DNA of 64,000 bases from Thermoactinomyces mirandus (GCF_013868055.1 NZ_JACEOL010000043.1:1-64000), one strand, 5' to 3'; shown: positions 53,320 to 62,480, counted from the first letter of the stretch. Translations and numbers: made by a program. The notes: generated by a model not told the origin, from the sequence alone.

Positions 53320-54711
53320 ATGAGTATTGAAATTGATGATATTCGGGCCCTGGTCGCCAAGGTGATCAGAGAGATGGACAACGAACATGTGAAAACAGAT
53401 ATCAGGCATGGAATATTTTCCGATATGAATGATGCAATCGATGCTGCAGAAAGAGCACAGCTGGAGCTGATCAGGATTTCTCTGGACAAAAGGCAAAAAA
53501 TCATTCAGGCCATCAGGGATACTGCAAAAGAAAACGCGGAACTTTTTGCTGATATGGCGGTTGAAGAAACCGGCATGGGAAGAGTGGAGGATAAAATTGT
53601 AAAGAATCTGGTGGCGGCAGAAAAAACACCTGGACTTGAAGACCTGAGATCGGAATCGGCTTCAGGTGATAACGGTCTGACACTGGTTGAGTTATCCCCA
53701 TATGGTTTGATCGGTTCCATTACCCCAACCACCAATCCAACGGAAACCGTTATAAACAACGCAATTGGAATGATTGCGGCCGGTAATGCTGTTGTTTTTT
53801 CCCCACACCCTACCGCTAAAAACACCACCATTAAAGCGATCACCTTACTGAATCAAGCCATAATGAAAGCCGGAGGACCGGCGAACCTGATTACCTCGGT
53901 GGAAGAACCGTCGATCGAGCAGGCGGAAGTGCTCATGAAGCACAAAAAGATCCGCATGATCGTGGCTACCGGCGGACCAGGAGTGGTTAAGGCGGCATTG
54001 TCATCAGGCAAGAAAGCAATTGGTGCGGGTGCGGGAAATCCGCCAGCAGTGGTGGATGAAACCGCAGATATCGAAAAAGCCGCCAAGGATATCATTGATG
54101 GATGCAGCTTTGATAACAATCTTCCCTGTACTTCGGAAAAAGAAGTCATCGTTGTTGATTCCGTTGCCGATTATCTCATTTTTAATATGAAAAAACATGC
54201 CGTCTATGAAATGGAATCCCCGCAAGAATTAAAAAAACTGGAAGAATTGCTCATTCATGACGGGAAAGTAAACAAGAAATATATCGGGAAGGGTGCGGCT
54301 TATATATTAAGCCAGATTGGTATTCAATGCGAGAGGAATATTCGTGCCATTATTATGGAAACAGCTGCCAATCATCCGTTTGTTCAACTTGAGCTTATGA
54401 TGCCTGTGCTTCCTATTGTGCGTGTAAAAGATATTGATGAAGCGATTCGTGTTGCCGTTGAGGTAGAGCACGGATTCAGGCATACAGCGGTAATGCATTC
54501 AAAAAATATCGATAACCTTACCAATTTTGCAAGGGCTATCCAAACAACAATTTTTGTAAAAAACGGTCCTTCTTTTGCCGGCATTGGAGTGGGCGGTGAA
54601 GGATATACAACCTTTACGATTGCTGGTCCAACCGGAGAAGGTTTAACTTCAGCGAAGAATTTTGCCAGGAAGAGAAGATGTGTACTGATCGACGGATTGT
54701 TCATTCGTTGA
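53320..54711 (+). CDS. pduP: CoA-acylating propionaldehyde dehydrogenase
   Basis: The product is 463 residues. It oxidises propionaldehyde with CoA and NAD+ to propionyl-CoA. The N-terminal EIDDIRALVAKVIREM is the well-known PduP encapsulation helix. TPTTNPTETVINNAIGMIAAGNAVVFSPHP, ATGGPGVVKAALSSGKKAIGAGAGNPPAVVDETADIEKAA and FDNNLPCTSEKEV (catalytic Cys) are complete. GAGGTGA precedes the ATG. The gene is coupled to pduO by overlap of the ribosome binding site. Confidence 0.96.
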   Translation: MSIEIDDIRALVAKVIREMDNEHVKTDIRHGIFSDMNDAIDAAERAQLELIRISLDKRQKIIQAIRDTAKENAELFADMAVEETGMGRVEDKIVKNLVAAEKTPGLEDLRSESASGDNGLTLVELSPYGLIGSITPTTNPTETVINNAIGMIAAGNAVVFSPHPTAKNTTIKAITLLNQAIMKAGGPANLITSVEEPSIEQAEVLMKHKKIRMIVATGGPGVVKAALSSGKKAIGAGAGNPPAVVDETADIEKAAKDIIDGCSFDNNLPCTSEKEVIVVDSVADYLIFNMKKHAVYEMESPQELKKLEELLIHDGKVNKKYIGKGAAYILSQIGIQCERNIRAIIMETAANHPFVQLELMMPVLPIVRVKDIDEAIRVAVEVEHGFRHTAVMHSKNIDNLTNFARAIQTTIFVKNGPSFAGIGVGGEGYTTFTIAGPTGEGLTSAKNFARKRRCVLIDGLFIR

Positions 54712-54813
54712 GTTTCGATTTTGGTGTTCATGAGGAAGACGCCGAAAACGAACGGAGAGGCAGGAAGCAATTACTTCAGGGGAATTTGATCGGATGGAGG
54801 TTAATGTGAAACG

Positions 54814-55968
54814 ATGGACAACTTCTGTTTAGGACCGGAGATTATCTACGGGGATCAAGGTTTGGGATACCTGGAGCAGATTGATGGCAAGAATATCATG
54901 ATTTTTACGGACAAGCCAATGGTTAGATTCGGGATCGTCCGGAACGTCGAAAAGATTATTGAACGAAAAAAAATCCCTTATCACATATTTTCCGGGGTGG
55001 AGCCTGATCCTTCCATTGATGTGGTGAAAAAAGGACTTGCTCAATTTACAAAACTGAAACCGGATACCCTGATTGCCATCGGCGGTGGTTCTGTCATTGA
55101 TGTCGCCAAGGCAGTGCTCTTTTTTTTCATTAAAATCCAAAAGCAGTTTGTAGACGCAAAGGCAGTTTGCAGGCCGATGTTTATCGCCATTCCTACAACC
55201 AGCGGAACGGGTTCGGAAGTTACCTCCTACTCGGTGGTAACCGATCAGGCAAATGCAGCCAAAGTGCCATTAAGAGACCGGATGATGATCCCGGATGTGG
55301 CGATATTGGATGAATCACTTACGCAAAGTGTGCCTCCAAAAGTAACGGCCGATACCGGGATGGATGTACTTGCGCATGCTTTGGAAGCGCTAGTTTCGAG
55401 AAAATCTTCGGTGTTTACAGATATGTTGGCAGAAAAAGCAATCAAAATGGTTTTTGCTTATCTGCCACAAGCTTTCCATAATGGTAAAGATGCGCTTGCC
55501 AGAAGAAATTTGCACCTGGCCTCCTGTATGGCAGGAATCGCATTTGAAAATGCTTCTTTGGGAATCAATCACAGCCTTGCCCATTCGATTGGTGCAAGAT
55601 ACCATCTCTCACATGGCAGAAGCAATGCCATTTTGCTTCCTTATGTAATTGCTTGTAATGCCGGTATTTATGATGGTAAAGTACATCAATCCAAAGCTGC
55701 CCGAAAATATGCTGAAGCAGCGGCCTGGATCGGGTTTGGGGCAGAATCGACTGAACAGGGTGTCAAAAACCTGATCCAGGCCATCAAAAAATTGAACAAG
55801 AAACTATGTTTACCGGTATCATTACATGAAACTATTATTGACAAGAATATATTTGAAAAAAATCTTCCCCAAATCACAAAAGTTGCAATGAAAGATATTT
55901 GCACCGAAGGAAATCCGAAAAAAGTCAGTCAAAAAGATTTGGCGGATATATTAAAACAGGCTTATTAG
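54814..55968 (+). CDS. pduQ: Iron-containing propanol dehydrogenase
   Basis: This 384-residue type III alcohol dehydrogenase reduces propionaldehyde to propanol and recycles NAD+ inside the compartment. IAIGGGSVIDVAKAV (NAD site), IPTTSGTGSEVTSYSVVTD, DTGMDVLAHALEALVS and GINHSLAHSIGARYHLSHGRSNAILLPYVI (Fe-binding His and Asp) are all present. The ribosome binding site GGAGG is 13 bases from the ATG. Last gene of the locus, 100 bases after pduP and followed by a strong terminator. Confidence 0.94.
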   Translation: MDNFCLGPEIIYGDQGLGYLEQIDGKNIMIFTDKPMVRFGIVRNVEKIIERKKIPYHIFSGVEPDPSIDVVKKGLAQFTKLKPDTLIAIGGGSVIDVAKAVLFFFIKIQKQFVDAKAVCRPMFIAIPTTSGTGSEVTSYSVVTDQANAAKVPLRDRMMIPDVAILDESLTQSVPPKVTADTGMDVLAHALEALVSRKSSVFTDMLAEKAIKMVFAYLPQAFHNGKDALARRNLHLASCMAGIAFENASLGINHSLAHSIGARYHLSHGRSNAILLPYVIACNAGIYDGKVHQSKAARKYAEAAAWIGFGAESTEQGVKNLIQAIKKLNKKLCLPVSLHETIIDKNIFEKNLPQITKVAMKDICTEGNPKKVSQKDLADILKQAY

Positions 55969-56022
55969 TTTCCTTTTAAGGATTTGCAAATATGGGTCCA
56001 GCCAATTTGTTTAGAGAAAGGA

Positions 56023-56052
56023 AGTTTTTGGGATTTCCCAAAAACTTTTTTG
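56023..56052 (+). terminator. Terminator of the pdu locus
   Basis: AAGTTTTTGGGA / TCCCAAAAACTT, a 12-bp perfect stem with a very short loop, followed by TTTTGTGT; 55 bases after pduQ. Confidence 0.85.
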
Positions 56053-56149
56053 TGTAAATCATTTATAAATTGACGGGAATGGAGTTTGTGATCATGATGG
56101 TTTTGTTGAAGCAGACGGTGTCAAAAGATTGCCGGATGTTGAGAAAATG

Positions 56150-56178
56150 TTGACACATATTGTAATGCTTTCTACATT
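56150..56178 (+). promoter_or_regulatory. Probable SigA promoter of the glcK-rapZ-yvcK-whiA group
   Basis: TTGACA, 17 bases, TACATT, located 100 bases before the glcK start and after the pdu terminator. Confidence 0.5.
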
Positions 56179-56279
56179 GATGACAGAAATTAACCATGAT
56201 ATGCTTTAAATAAAAAAGTAATGCAAATGTTTAATAACAGATTAATAGAATTTCATTTTATTCTATGAGGGGTGTCACT

Positions 56280-57236
56280 GTGAAGCGGTTTTTCATCGGG
56301 ATTGATCTGGGAGGAACCAGTATGAAGATAGGATTGGTCAGTGACCAGGGTAAGGTGATCAGGGAAACGGAGAAGCCCACCCTCAAAGAGGAAGGAGCCG
56401 ACGGGGTCATCGATCGGATGGTATCGCATGCGAGAAATTTGGCCAAAGAGGCCTGTGTCCCGTGGCAGGAGATCCAGGGCGTGGGGGTCGGTTTGCCTGG
56501 ATTTCTCGATATACCTGGTGGTGTTGTCAAGTATATGACCAATCTCGGCTGGACAGACATTCCCATACGTGATCGTTTGCAATCCGCATGGCAGGTTCCA
56601 GTGAAAATCGATAATGATGCCAATGTGGCAGCGCTTGGTGAAGTGTGGTCAGGGGCGGGGAACGGTGAGAAAAATGCCATTTGCATTACACTTGGGACAG
56701 GTGTAGGCGGAGGAATCATCGCCGAGGGAGAACTTTTACACGGAGCAAAGGGATTTGCGGGTGAGATTGGCCATATTCAGGTCGAACCTGAAGGTGCTTT
56801 GTGCAATTGCGGGCAGACAGGCTGCCTGGAAACGGTATCATCAGCAACCGGGATGGTGCGGTTGGTTCACCATGCCGTTTCTGTGGGAGAAAAGACTTGC
56901 CTGGCTCCATATGTCCGTGATGGCAGTCTGTCAACCCGGCATATATTTGCAGAGGCCAAACGGGGAGATGCCGTTGCAAGGAAAACGGTTGACCAGGCGG
57001 TTCACGCACTGGCACAGGTGATGGCAACCCTTTCGGTTGTGCTTAACCCTTCTCTGTTTATTATTGGTGGGGGAGTATCCCAGGCAGGTGAATCATTGCT
57101 CAATCCCTTAAGAAAAAAATACCAATGTCTGGCACAAAAAAACGCCAGGCAGGATGTTCGGATTGTCCTGGCGCAACTCGGCAATCGGGCTGGTTTTATC
57201 GGTGCAGCCGGTCTTTTAGCACATATACAAAAATAA
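56280..57236 (+). CDS. glcK: ROK-family glucokinase
   Basis: The product is 318 residues. FFIGIDLGGTSMKIGLVSD (phosphate motif), GVGLPGFLD, ITLGTGVGGGIIAEG, the zinc cluster CNCGQTGCLET and IIGGGVSQAGE are GlcK marks. It phosphorylates free glucose with ATP. The GTG after GAGGGGTG is preferred to the ATG five codons earlier, which lies ahead of the ribosome binding site. It is upstream of rapZ with a 40-base gap. Confidence 0.92.
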   Translation: MKRFFIGIDLGGTSMKIGLVSDQGKVIRETEKPTLKEEGADGVIDRMVSHARNLAKEACVPWQEIQGVGVGLPGFLDIPGGVVKYMTNLGWTDIPIRDRLQSAWQVPVKIDNDANVAALGEVWSGAGNGEKNAICITLGTGVGGGIIAEGELLHGAKGFAGEIGHIQVEPEGALCNCGQTGCLETVSSATGMVRLVHHAVSVGEKTCLAPYVRDGSLSTRHIFAEAKRGDAVARKTVDQAVHALAQVMATLSVVLNPSLFIIGGGVSQAGESLLNPLRKKYQCLAQKNARQDVRIVLAQLGNRAGFIGAAGLLAHIQK

Positions 57237-57276
57237 TGTATAATAGAAGGAAATGGTTGCAATAGAGGTGATGACC

Positions 57277-58152
57277 ATGGAAACAAATCAAGAAGTGAAT
57301 CTGGTTGTCATCACCGGAATGTCTGGAGCGGGAAAAACAGTAGCGATGCAGAGTTTGGAAGACCAGGGCTTTTTTTGTGTAGATAATTTACCACCCTTAT
57401 TGCTACCGAAATTTGCTGAGCTTCTTAACGAGTCGACCGGCAAATACCGTAAAGTTGCATTGGTGATTGACTTAAGAGGAAGGGAATTCTTTTCTTCCCT
57501 GTTTGATTCACTGGGTCAGTTGGTAAAATGTCACGGAATCCATTATCAGCTCATCTTTCTGGATGCGGATGATGAGACGCTTGTCCGAAGGTATAAGGAG
57601 ACAAGGCGCCGACATCCTATTGCTCCTGACAGTACGCTGCTTGAAGCTATTATTCAGGAGCGCAGGATGTTGGAAGAAATCAAAGGCCGTGCGCATCATA
57701 TCATCGATACAAGCCAGATGAAACCATCTGTGCTGAAAGAAAAGATTGTCTCGTTAATAGCGCAAAAAGACGATGCTAAAATGACGGTGACCTTTATGTC
57801 TTTTGGCTTTAAATATGGGATCCCCATTGATGCAGATCTTGTCTTTGATGTGCGTTTTTTGCCAAATCCGCATTATGTTGATTCGCTTCGGCCGCAAACG
57901 GGAAAGGATTCTGAAGTGGCGCAATATGTAATGAAATGGTCGGAAACCAGACAGTTTCTCGAAAAGATTGTGGATTTACTCGATTTTCTGATCCCGCAGT
58001 ATATGCGGGAAGGCAAGTCACAACTGATGATTGGAATTGGTTGTACCGGGGGGAGACATCGCTCTGTAGCAATTTCAGAATATCTGTATAACACATTCAA
58101 GGGGCATGGGAATTGTCAAGTAGCACATCGAGACATCGAGAAAGGCGGATAA
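57277..58152 (+). CDS. rapZ: RNase adapter / nucleotide-binding protein RapZ (YvcJ)
   Basis: The product is 291 residues. Walker A GMSGAGKT at residues 14-21, then DQGFFCVDNLPPLLLPKF, VIDLRGREFF, RYKETRRRHP, FMSFGFKYGIPIDADLVFDVRFLPNP, and IGIGCTGGRHRSVAISE are unmistakable. It binds and hydrolyses GTP/ATP; in E. coli it controls GlmS through an sRNA, in Bacillus it affects competence. The ATG after GAGGTGATG is used. Followed by yvcK after three bases. Confidence 0.96.
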   Translation: METNQEVNLVVITGMSGAGKTVAMQSLEDQGFFCVDNLPPLLLPKFAELLNESTGKYRKVALVIDLRGREFFSSLFDSLGQLVKCHGIHYQLIFLDADDETLVRRYKETRRRHPIAPDSTLLEAIIQERRMLEEIKGRAHHIIDTSQMKPSVLKEKIVSLIAQKDDAKMTVTFMSFGFKYGIPIDADLVFDVRFLPNPHYVDSLRPQTGKDSEVAQYVMKWSETRQFLEKIVDLLDFLIPQYMREGKSQLMIGIGCTGGRHRSVAISEYLYNTFKGHGNCQVAHRDIEKGG

Positions 58153-58155
58153 CCA

Positions 58156-59160
58156 TTGTCAGCAAAGAAAAACCTGAATTCGAGCATCTTTAAGCGCCCG
58201 CGGGTTGTTTGCATTGGTGGGGGTACGGGGCTGTCAGTAATCCTGCGTGGTTTGAAAAAACTTCCGATCGATATTACCGCGATTGTTACGGTGGCCGATG
58301 ACGGCGGCAGTTCCGGGCGTCTGCGCAATGATCTGCAAATGCCTCCTCCTGGGGACATTCGCAATGTTTTGATTGCGCTTGCAGATACAGAACCTTTACT
58401 GGAAAGTGTATTGCAATACCGTTTTGAAAACGGAAAAGGTTTGGCGGGCCATACTTTGGGGAATCTGATGATTGCGGCAATGAAAGAAATTACAGGAGAT
58501 TTTACGCAGGCTGTCAAAGAGATGAGCCGTGTACTTGCCGTACATGGCCGTGTGCTTCCAGCCAGTGAACAGGATGTGAAACTGGTCGCAGAAATGGCGG
58601 ATGGTACGATTGTGCAGGGAGAATCACGGATTCCCCAATTCGGCAAACCGATTCGCCGCGTTTTTCTGGATCCTCCTGAACCGCATCCGCTTCGTGAGGC
58701 TGTCGAGGCGATTCAGGAAGCAGATGGCATTGTTGTCGGGCCAGGCAGTTTATATACAAGTATTCTTCCAAATCTGTTAGTAAAAGATATAAGTAAACTG
58801 ATTCGCACTTCCAGGGCCTGTAAGATCTATGTGTGCAATGTGATGACTCAACCTGGGGAGACGGACGGGTTTTCCGCGAGCGATCATATCCGGGCGATCT
58901 ATGAACATGTTGGAGAGCGGCTTTTTGATCTGGCTATTATCAATAATGAAGTTCCGCCGCTTTCCATACAGCAGCAATACGCCAAACAGGGACAGAAAAT
59001 GGTATTGCCGGATATTGAGGTGATTCACCGGCTCGGATGTGATGTACTGGCAGATAATTTGCTGTTGTATCAGACGGTAGTGCGTCATGATGCTGAACGC
59101 ATCAGCCGGCATATACTTCGCCTGGTCAATGAGCGTATGAAAAAGTGGCAAAGCGGTTAA
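58156..59160 (+). CDS. yvcK: YvcK-family gluconeogenesis/morphogenesis factor
   Basis: This 334-residue protein has a CofD-like fold. RVVCIGGGTGLSVILRGLKK, VTVADDGGSSGRLRNDLQMPPPGDIRNVL, GHTLGNLMIAAM and VGPGSLYTSILPNLLV are its marks. YvcK is needed for growth on gluconeogenic carbon and for cell shape, and binds UDP-sugars. The start is a TTG following AAAGGCGGA. Confidence 0.96.
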   Translation: MSAKKNLNSSIFKRPRVVCIGGGTGLSVILRGLKKLPIDITAIVTVADDGGSSGRLRNDLQMPPPGDIRNVLIALADTEPLLESVLQYRFENGKGLAGHTLGNLMIAAMKEITGDFTQAVKEMSRVLAVHGRVLPASEQDVKLVAEMADGTIVQGESRIPQFGKPIRRVFLDPPEPHPLREAVEAIQEADGIVVGPGSLYTSILPNLLVKDISKLIRTSRACKIYVCNVMTQPGETDGFSASDHIRAIYEHVGERLFDLAIINNEVPPLSIQQQYAKQGQKMVLPDIEVIHRLGCDVLADNLLLYQTVVRHDAERISRHILRLVNERMKKWQSG

Positions 59161-59174
59161 AGAAGGGATGCTTT

Positions 59175-60128
59175 ATGTCATTCACTGCGACGATCAAGAA
59201 AGAACTGACCCGGCTGGATTCCGAATCCTGTTGCAAAAAGGCTGAGCTCTCGGCATTGGTACGCATAAACGGAACGGTGCATATCCGGAAAAAATCCTTC
59301 ATGATTGATATCGTTACTGAAAATCCTTCCACAGCACGTTACATTTTTTCTCTGGTCAAGAATTTGTATCAGGTTCAGCCAGAAGTGCTGGTGCGTAAAA
59401 AAGTCCGGTTGAAGAAAAACAATGTTTACATGATCCGTTTGGCTTCCAATGCAAACCGGATTCTGGAAGATCTGTACATTATGAAGGGAAATTCGTGGGA
59501 ACGGATTGAAGGGATTGCCCCGGAGCTCATTAAACGGCCCTGTTGCAAGCGGGCTTATTTACGGGGTGCTTTTCTGGCTTCCGGCTCTGTCAACAATCCG
59601 GACAGTGCTTCATACCATTTGGAAATAGTATCAACTTACCATGATCACAGTCAGTCACTTTGTCAATTGATGAACCGGTTTTATCTCCACGCCAAGGTTA
59701 TTGAGCGTAAAAAAGGATTTGTGGTTTATATTAAAGAAGGAGATAAGATTGGCGAGTTTTTGAACATTATCGGTGCCCATCCTTCTTTGCTCAAGTTTGA
59801 GAATGTGCGCATCATGAAAGATATGCGGAACTCGGTAAACCGTCTCGTCAATTGTGAAACGGCTAACTTGAATAAAACTATCCAGGCAGCAATGCGGCAG
59901 ATTAAAAATATTCAACGGATCGATCAGGAAATCGGATTGGAGCATTTGCCCGACCGCTTGAGGGAAGTGGCAGAAACCCGCTTGAAATACCCGGAGGCGA
60001 ATCTGGCTGAATTGGGGCAGTTGTTGCCCAGCGGAAAGGTAAGCAAATCAGCCATTAACCATCGTTTGCGCAAACTGGAGGAAATCGCCAAAAAGTTTAG
60101 TGCTGACAATGAAACAAAGGAGGATTAG
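59175..60128 (+). CDS. whiA: DNA-binding protein WhiA
   Basis: The product is 317 residues. The N-terminus has the degenerate LAGLIDADG homing-endonuclease fold (SFTATIKKELTRL, CCKKAELSALVRINGT, CCKRAYLRGAFLASGSVNNPDSASYHLEI). The C-terminus has a helix-turn-helix (RYPEANLAELGQLL-type KYPEANLAELGQLLPSGKVSKSAINHRLRKL). It acts in cell division and chromosome segregation in Bacillota. The ATG after AGAAGGGATG is used. Position after yvcK is conserved. Confidence 0.96.
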   Translation: MSFTATIKKELTRLDSESCCKKAELSALVRINGTVHIRKKSFMIDIVTENPSTARYIFSLVKNLYQVQPEVLVRKKVRLKKNNVYMIRLASNANRILEDLYIMKGNSWERIEGIAPELIKRPCCKRAYLRGAFLASGSVNNPDSASYHLEIVSTYHDHSQSLCQLMNRFYLHAKVIERKKGFVVYIKEGDKIGEFLNIIGAHPSLLKFENVRIMKDMRNSVNRLVNCETANLNKTIQAAMRQIKNIQRIDQEIGLEHLPDRLREVAETRLKYPEANLAELGQLLPSGKVSKSAINHRLRKLEEIAKKFSADNETKED

Positions 60129-60129
60129 C

Positions 60130-60387
60130 ATGGCAAAAAAGAAGGTAATTGTACAATTGGAAACAGGGCTTCATGCACGCCCTGCCGCTTTATTTGTTCA
60201 GGAGGCGAATAATTTTTCGTCGGAAATTTTTGTTATTAAAGGGGATAAGAAAGTAAATGCCAAGAGCATAATGGGGATTATGAGCCTGGCTGTTTCGCGT
60301 GGTACAGAAATCACCATTGCTGCCGAAGGAATCGACGCGGAAGAGGCAGTAAACAAATTAGCCGAAATGGTTAGCAAGCCGGAGTAG
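60130..60387 (+). CDS. HPr-family phosphocarrier in the crh position
   Basis: The product is 85 residues. The order rapZ-yvcK-whiA-crh is the Bacillus one, and the sequence ARPAALFVQEANNF...KKVNAKSIMGIMSLAVSRGTEITI is very Crh-like. But residue 15 is His (ETGLHARP) where Bacillus Crh has Gln, and Ser46 is present. It can therefore in principle act both as PTS phosphocarrier (His15) and as CcpA co-repressor (P-Ser46). AAGGAGG lies before the ATG. Confidence 0.93.
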   Translation: MAKKKVIVQLETGLHARPAALFVQEANNFSSEIFVIKGDKKVNAKSIMGIMSLAVSRGTEITIAAEGIDAEEAVNKLAEMVSKPE

Positions 60388-60629
60388 TTCATAAACAGGA
60401 AAAAGCGGGCTGTTTCGCAATGGAAGGGTCCGCTTTCAGTACGTTGGTATATGCAAACAATGGATGTCTTTTACATAAATGATCAAAAATGACATGGAAC
60501 CGTATGATTCATGTCACATTATATCCATGTTTCTTATTTTACAATGGTATTGAGGGAGGACTGGGAAGTACGGTTCAGGGAATTTGATCATTATATACCA
60601 GATTTTTGTACATTCCATTGGAGGAAATT

Positions 60630-61292
60630 ATGGATGCTTTCCTATATCCAGTATTGGCAGTCGGATACCTTGCTTTGTTTGTATGGAGTTTCCGTTCTTT
60701 TCGCGAATCTTTTTTTTGGGGAACTTCATGGGTATTGTTTCTGATTTTGACACTGGTTTATGACAAGGCGATTCTCTCACTGGGAATCTTTTTTGGCGGG
60801 TCTGACTTGTTTGAAATGTTGAGCCTGATCCGGAATTTGCTCCGGGTTTTGCTGGTGCCCACTTTGGCTTATGTTTCCCTTGACGTTTTGCGGCGGATCC
60901 GCGTTGAATGGTCGGAATACTTTGTGGTTCAAGCACTTTATCATATTTACACATTCTGTTTGACAGTATTGGGTGTATTGATGAATATTTTGTGGGTTGA
61001 ATTTGTTCCGCAGAAAATTAATGGTGTTATTCAATATCTGCCTCAGGAGACGAATTTTCCCCTTGTGACCATGCTTATATTTATTCCGTTGTTCGTTTCG
61101 GGATATCTGGTATGGCAAAAAGTACGCTGGCCCATTCTGCTTTTTGGTGTTTTGCTTTCGATCGTGGGGGGAACGGTCTCATTTTTTCTGGTCCAACCGG
61201 GCATCGGGGCGGTTTTTGAATTTCTGCTGATGGGCAGTATTGTTTTGACAGAGCAAATGTTAAAACCGGAGGATTATCAGGAAAACACATAA
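60630..61292 (+). CDS. Multi-pass membrane protein of unknown function
   Basis: The product is 220 residues with about seven hydrophobic segments (for example FLYPVLAVGYLALFVWSF, WGTSWVLFLILTLVYD, FPLVTMLIFIPLFVSGYLVW, WPILLFGVLLSIVGGTVSFFLV) and few charged loops. The ATG is supported by TTGGAGG nine bases upstream. It is monocistronic or precedes the lipoprotein gene by 90 bases. I do not recognise the family. Confidence 0.75.
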   Translation: MDAFLYPVLAVGYLALFVWSFRSFRESFFWGTSWVLFLILTLVYDKAILSLGIFFGGSDLFEMLSLIRNLLRVLLVPTLAYVSLDVLRRIRVEWSEYFVVQALYHIYTFCLTVLGVLMNILWVEFVPQKINGVIQYLPQETNFPLVTMLIFIPLFVSGYLVWQKVRWPILLFGVLLSIVGGTVSFFLVQPGIGAVFEFLLMGSIVLTEQMLKPEDYQENT

Positions 61293-61380
61293 GCATTGTC
61301 GAAGCGGCAGTCTTCGGCTTTTTTAAATGAATAGGAAACACCGGCCCGCAGCAAACTATGCGAGGAGGTGTGAATGAGAA

Positions 61381-61743
61381 GTGAAACGGTTCTCCTGCAT
61401 TTTTTTCTGTCTGTTAACGCTGTTTCTGGTTTCCTGCCAGCGGTTTGAGAAACCATCCCAACGGGAAGGGCTGGATAAGGACAGCCATTCTTACAGTTTT
61501 GTCAGTTTTCCGGAAAGCAGAATGAAACAGGTCGCCATGAATATTGAGGGAGTCGAAGATGTCCGTATTGAATATAACCAGAACAAGATTATGATGTACG
61601 TTCTGCCTGCAACAGATATTCATCCTTCGAAATATCGGGAAATGGCCAATCTTGTCTATAAAAAGGTAAACCGGGTCACGCCGGTTAACCCGTTTCATGT
61701 TGTCATCGTTCCTCCTGAAAAATGGATGGAAACGCCTTACTAG
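61381..61743 (+). CDS. Lipoprotein, possibly YhcN/YlaJ-type sporulation lipoprotein
   Basis: The product is 120 residues. The signal peptide KRFSCIFFCLLTLFLVSC ends in a lipobox (LVSC), so the mature protein is lipid-anchored through Cys19 or so. The rest (MKQVAMNIEGVEDVRIEYNQNKIMMYVLP...) resembles the short alpha-beta module of YhcN/YlaJ sporulation lipoproteins (VxxVxxVxxAxVxxxxxxAxVxV). The GTG start is forced by an in-frame stop two codons upstream; GAGGAGGTG is 12 bases away. Confidence 0.7.
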   Translation: MKRFSCIFFCLLTLFLVSCQRFEKPSQREGLDKDSHSYSFVSFPESRMKQVAMNIEGVEDVRIEYNQNKIMMYVLPATDIHPSKYREMANLVYKKVNRVTPVNPFHVVIVPPEKWMETPY

Positions 61744-61761
61744 CATAGCACGGGTTTATAA

Positions 61762-61800
61762 AACAGGCCTTGGACAGAAACACCCAAAGGCCTGTTGTTA
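61762..61800. terminator. Bidirectional terminator between lipoprotein gene and clpP
   Basis: AACAGGCCTT pairs with AAGGCCTGTT (10 bp), followed by GTTATTT; lies between two converging genes. Confidence 0.7.
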
Positions 61801-61801
61801 T

Positions 61802-62383
61802 TTATCTGCTTTTCATGATTTTATCAACTAACCCGTAATTCAGAGCCTCTTCTGCGCTCATAAAGAAATCCCGGTCGGTGTCGCGCTGTATTTTTTCCAG
61901 TGGTTGCCCGGTAAATTCAGCCAGAAGTCTGTTGATGCGGTCTCTGGTGCGCAGAATCCGTTTCGCCCTGATTTCAATATCTGTCGCCTGTCCCTGGGCT
62001 CCGCCCAAAGGCTGATGAATCATCACTTCACTGTTGGGCAGTGCAAAACGTTTTCCCTTTTTGCCTGATGCCAGCAGGAATGCGCCCATCGAAGCAGCCA
62101 GGCCCACGCAAATCGTTGACACATCCGGTTTTACATACTGCATTGCATCAAAAATGGCCATTCCGGCGGTAATTGATCCGCCTGGAGAATTAATGTAAAG
62201 ATGGATATCCTTCTCCGGATCTTCCGCTTCCAGGAAAAGAAGCTGTGCCACGATCAGATTGGCCACTTCGTCGGTAACGGGACTTCCCAGTAAAATAATC
62301 CGGTCTTTTAACAGCCGGGAATAAATGTCATAGGAACGTTCGCCACGATTGGTCTGCTCCACAACGATTGGGATCAGATTCAT
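61802..62383 (-). CDS. clpP: ATP-dependent Clp protease proteolytic subunit
   Basis: This 193-residue serine protease forms the double heptamer that degrades substrates fed by ClpC/ClpX. The catalytic triad is Ser98 ([11 protein letters not shown]), His123 (MIHQPLGG) and Asp172 (DTDRDFFMS). [20 protein letters not shown] is the substrate groove. It is single, and its promoter overlaps a CtsR operator. Confidence 0.98.
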   Translation of the reverse strand: MNLIPIVVEQTNRGERSYDIYSRLLKDRIILLGSPVTDEVANLIVAQLLFLEAEDPEKDIHLYINSPGGSITAGMAIFDAMQYVKPDVSTICVGLAASMGAFLLASGKKGKRFALPNSEVMIHQPLGGAQGQATDIEIRAKRILRTRDRINRLLAEFTGQPLEKIQRDTDRDFFMSAEEALNYGLVDKIMKSR

Positions 62384-62480
62384 ATTGCAGGTGCCGTACT
62401 GGCACCTTTCCCCCCTTCCACAATCAAGGATTCAGTTTCTATGTTTACGGAGTGGTAAAATGATTTTGCTGTTTAAATTT

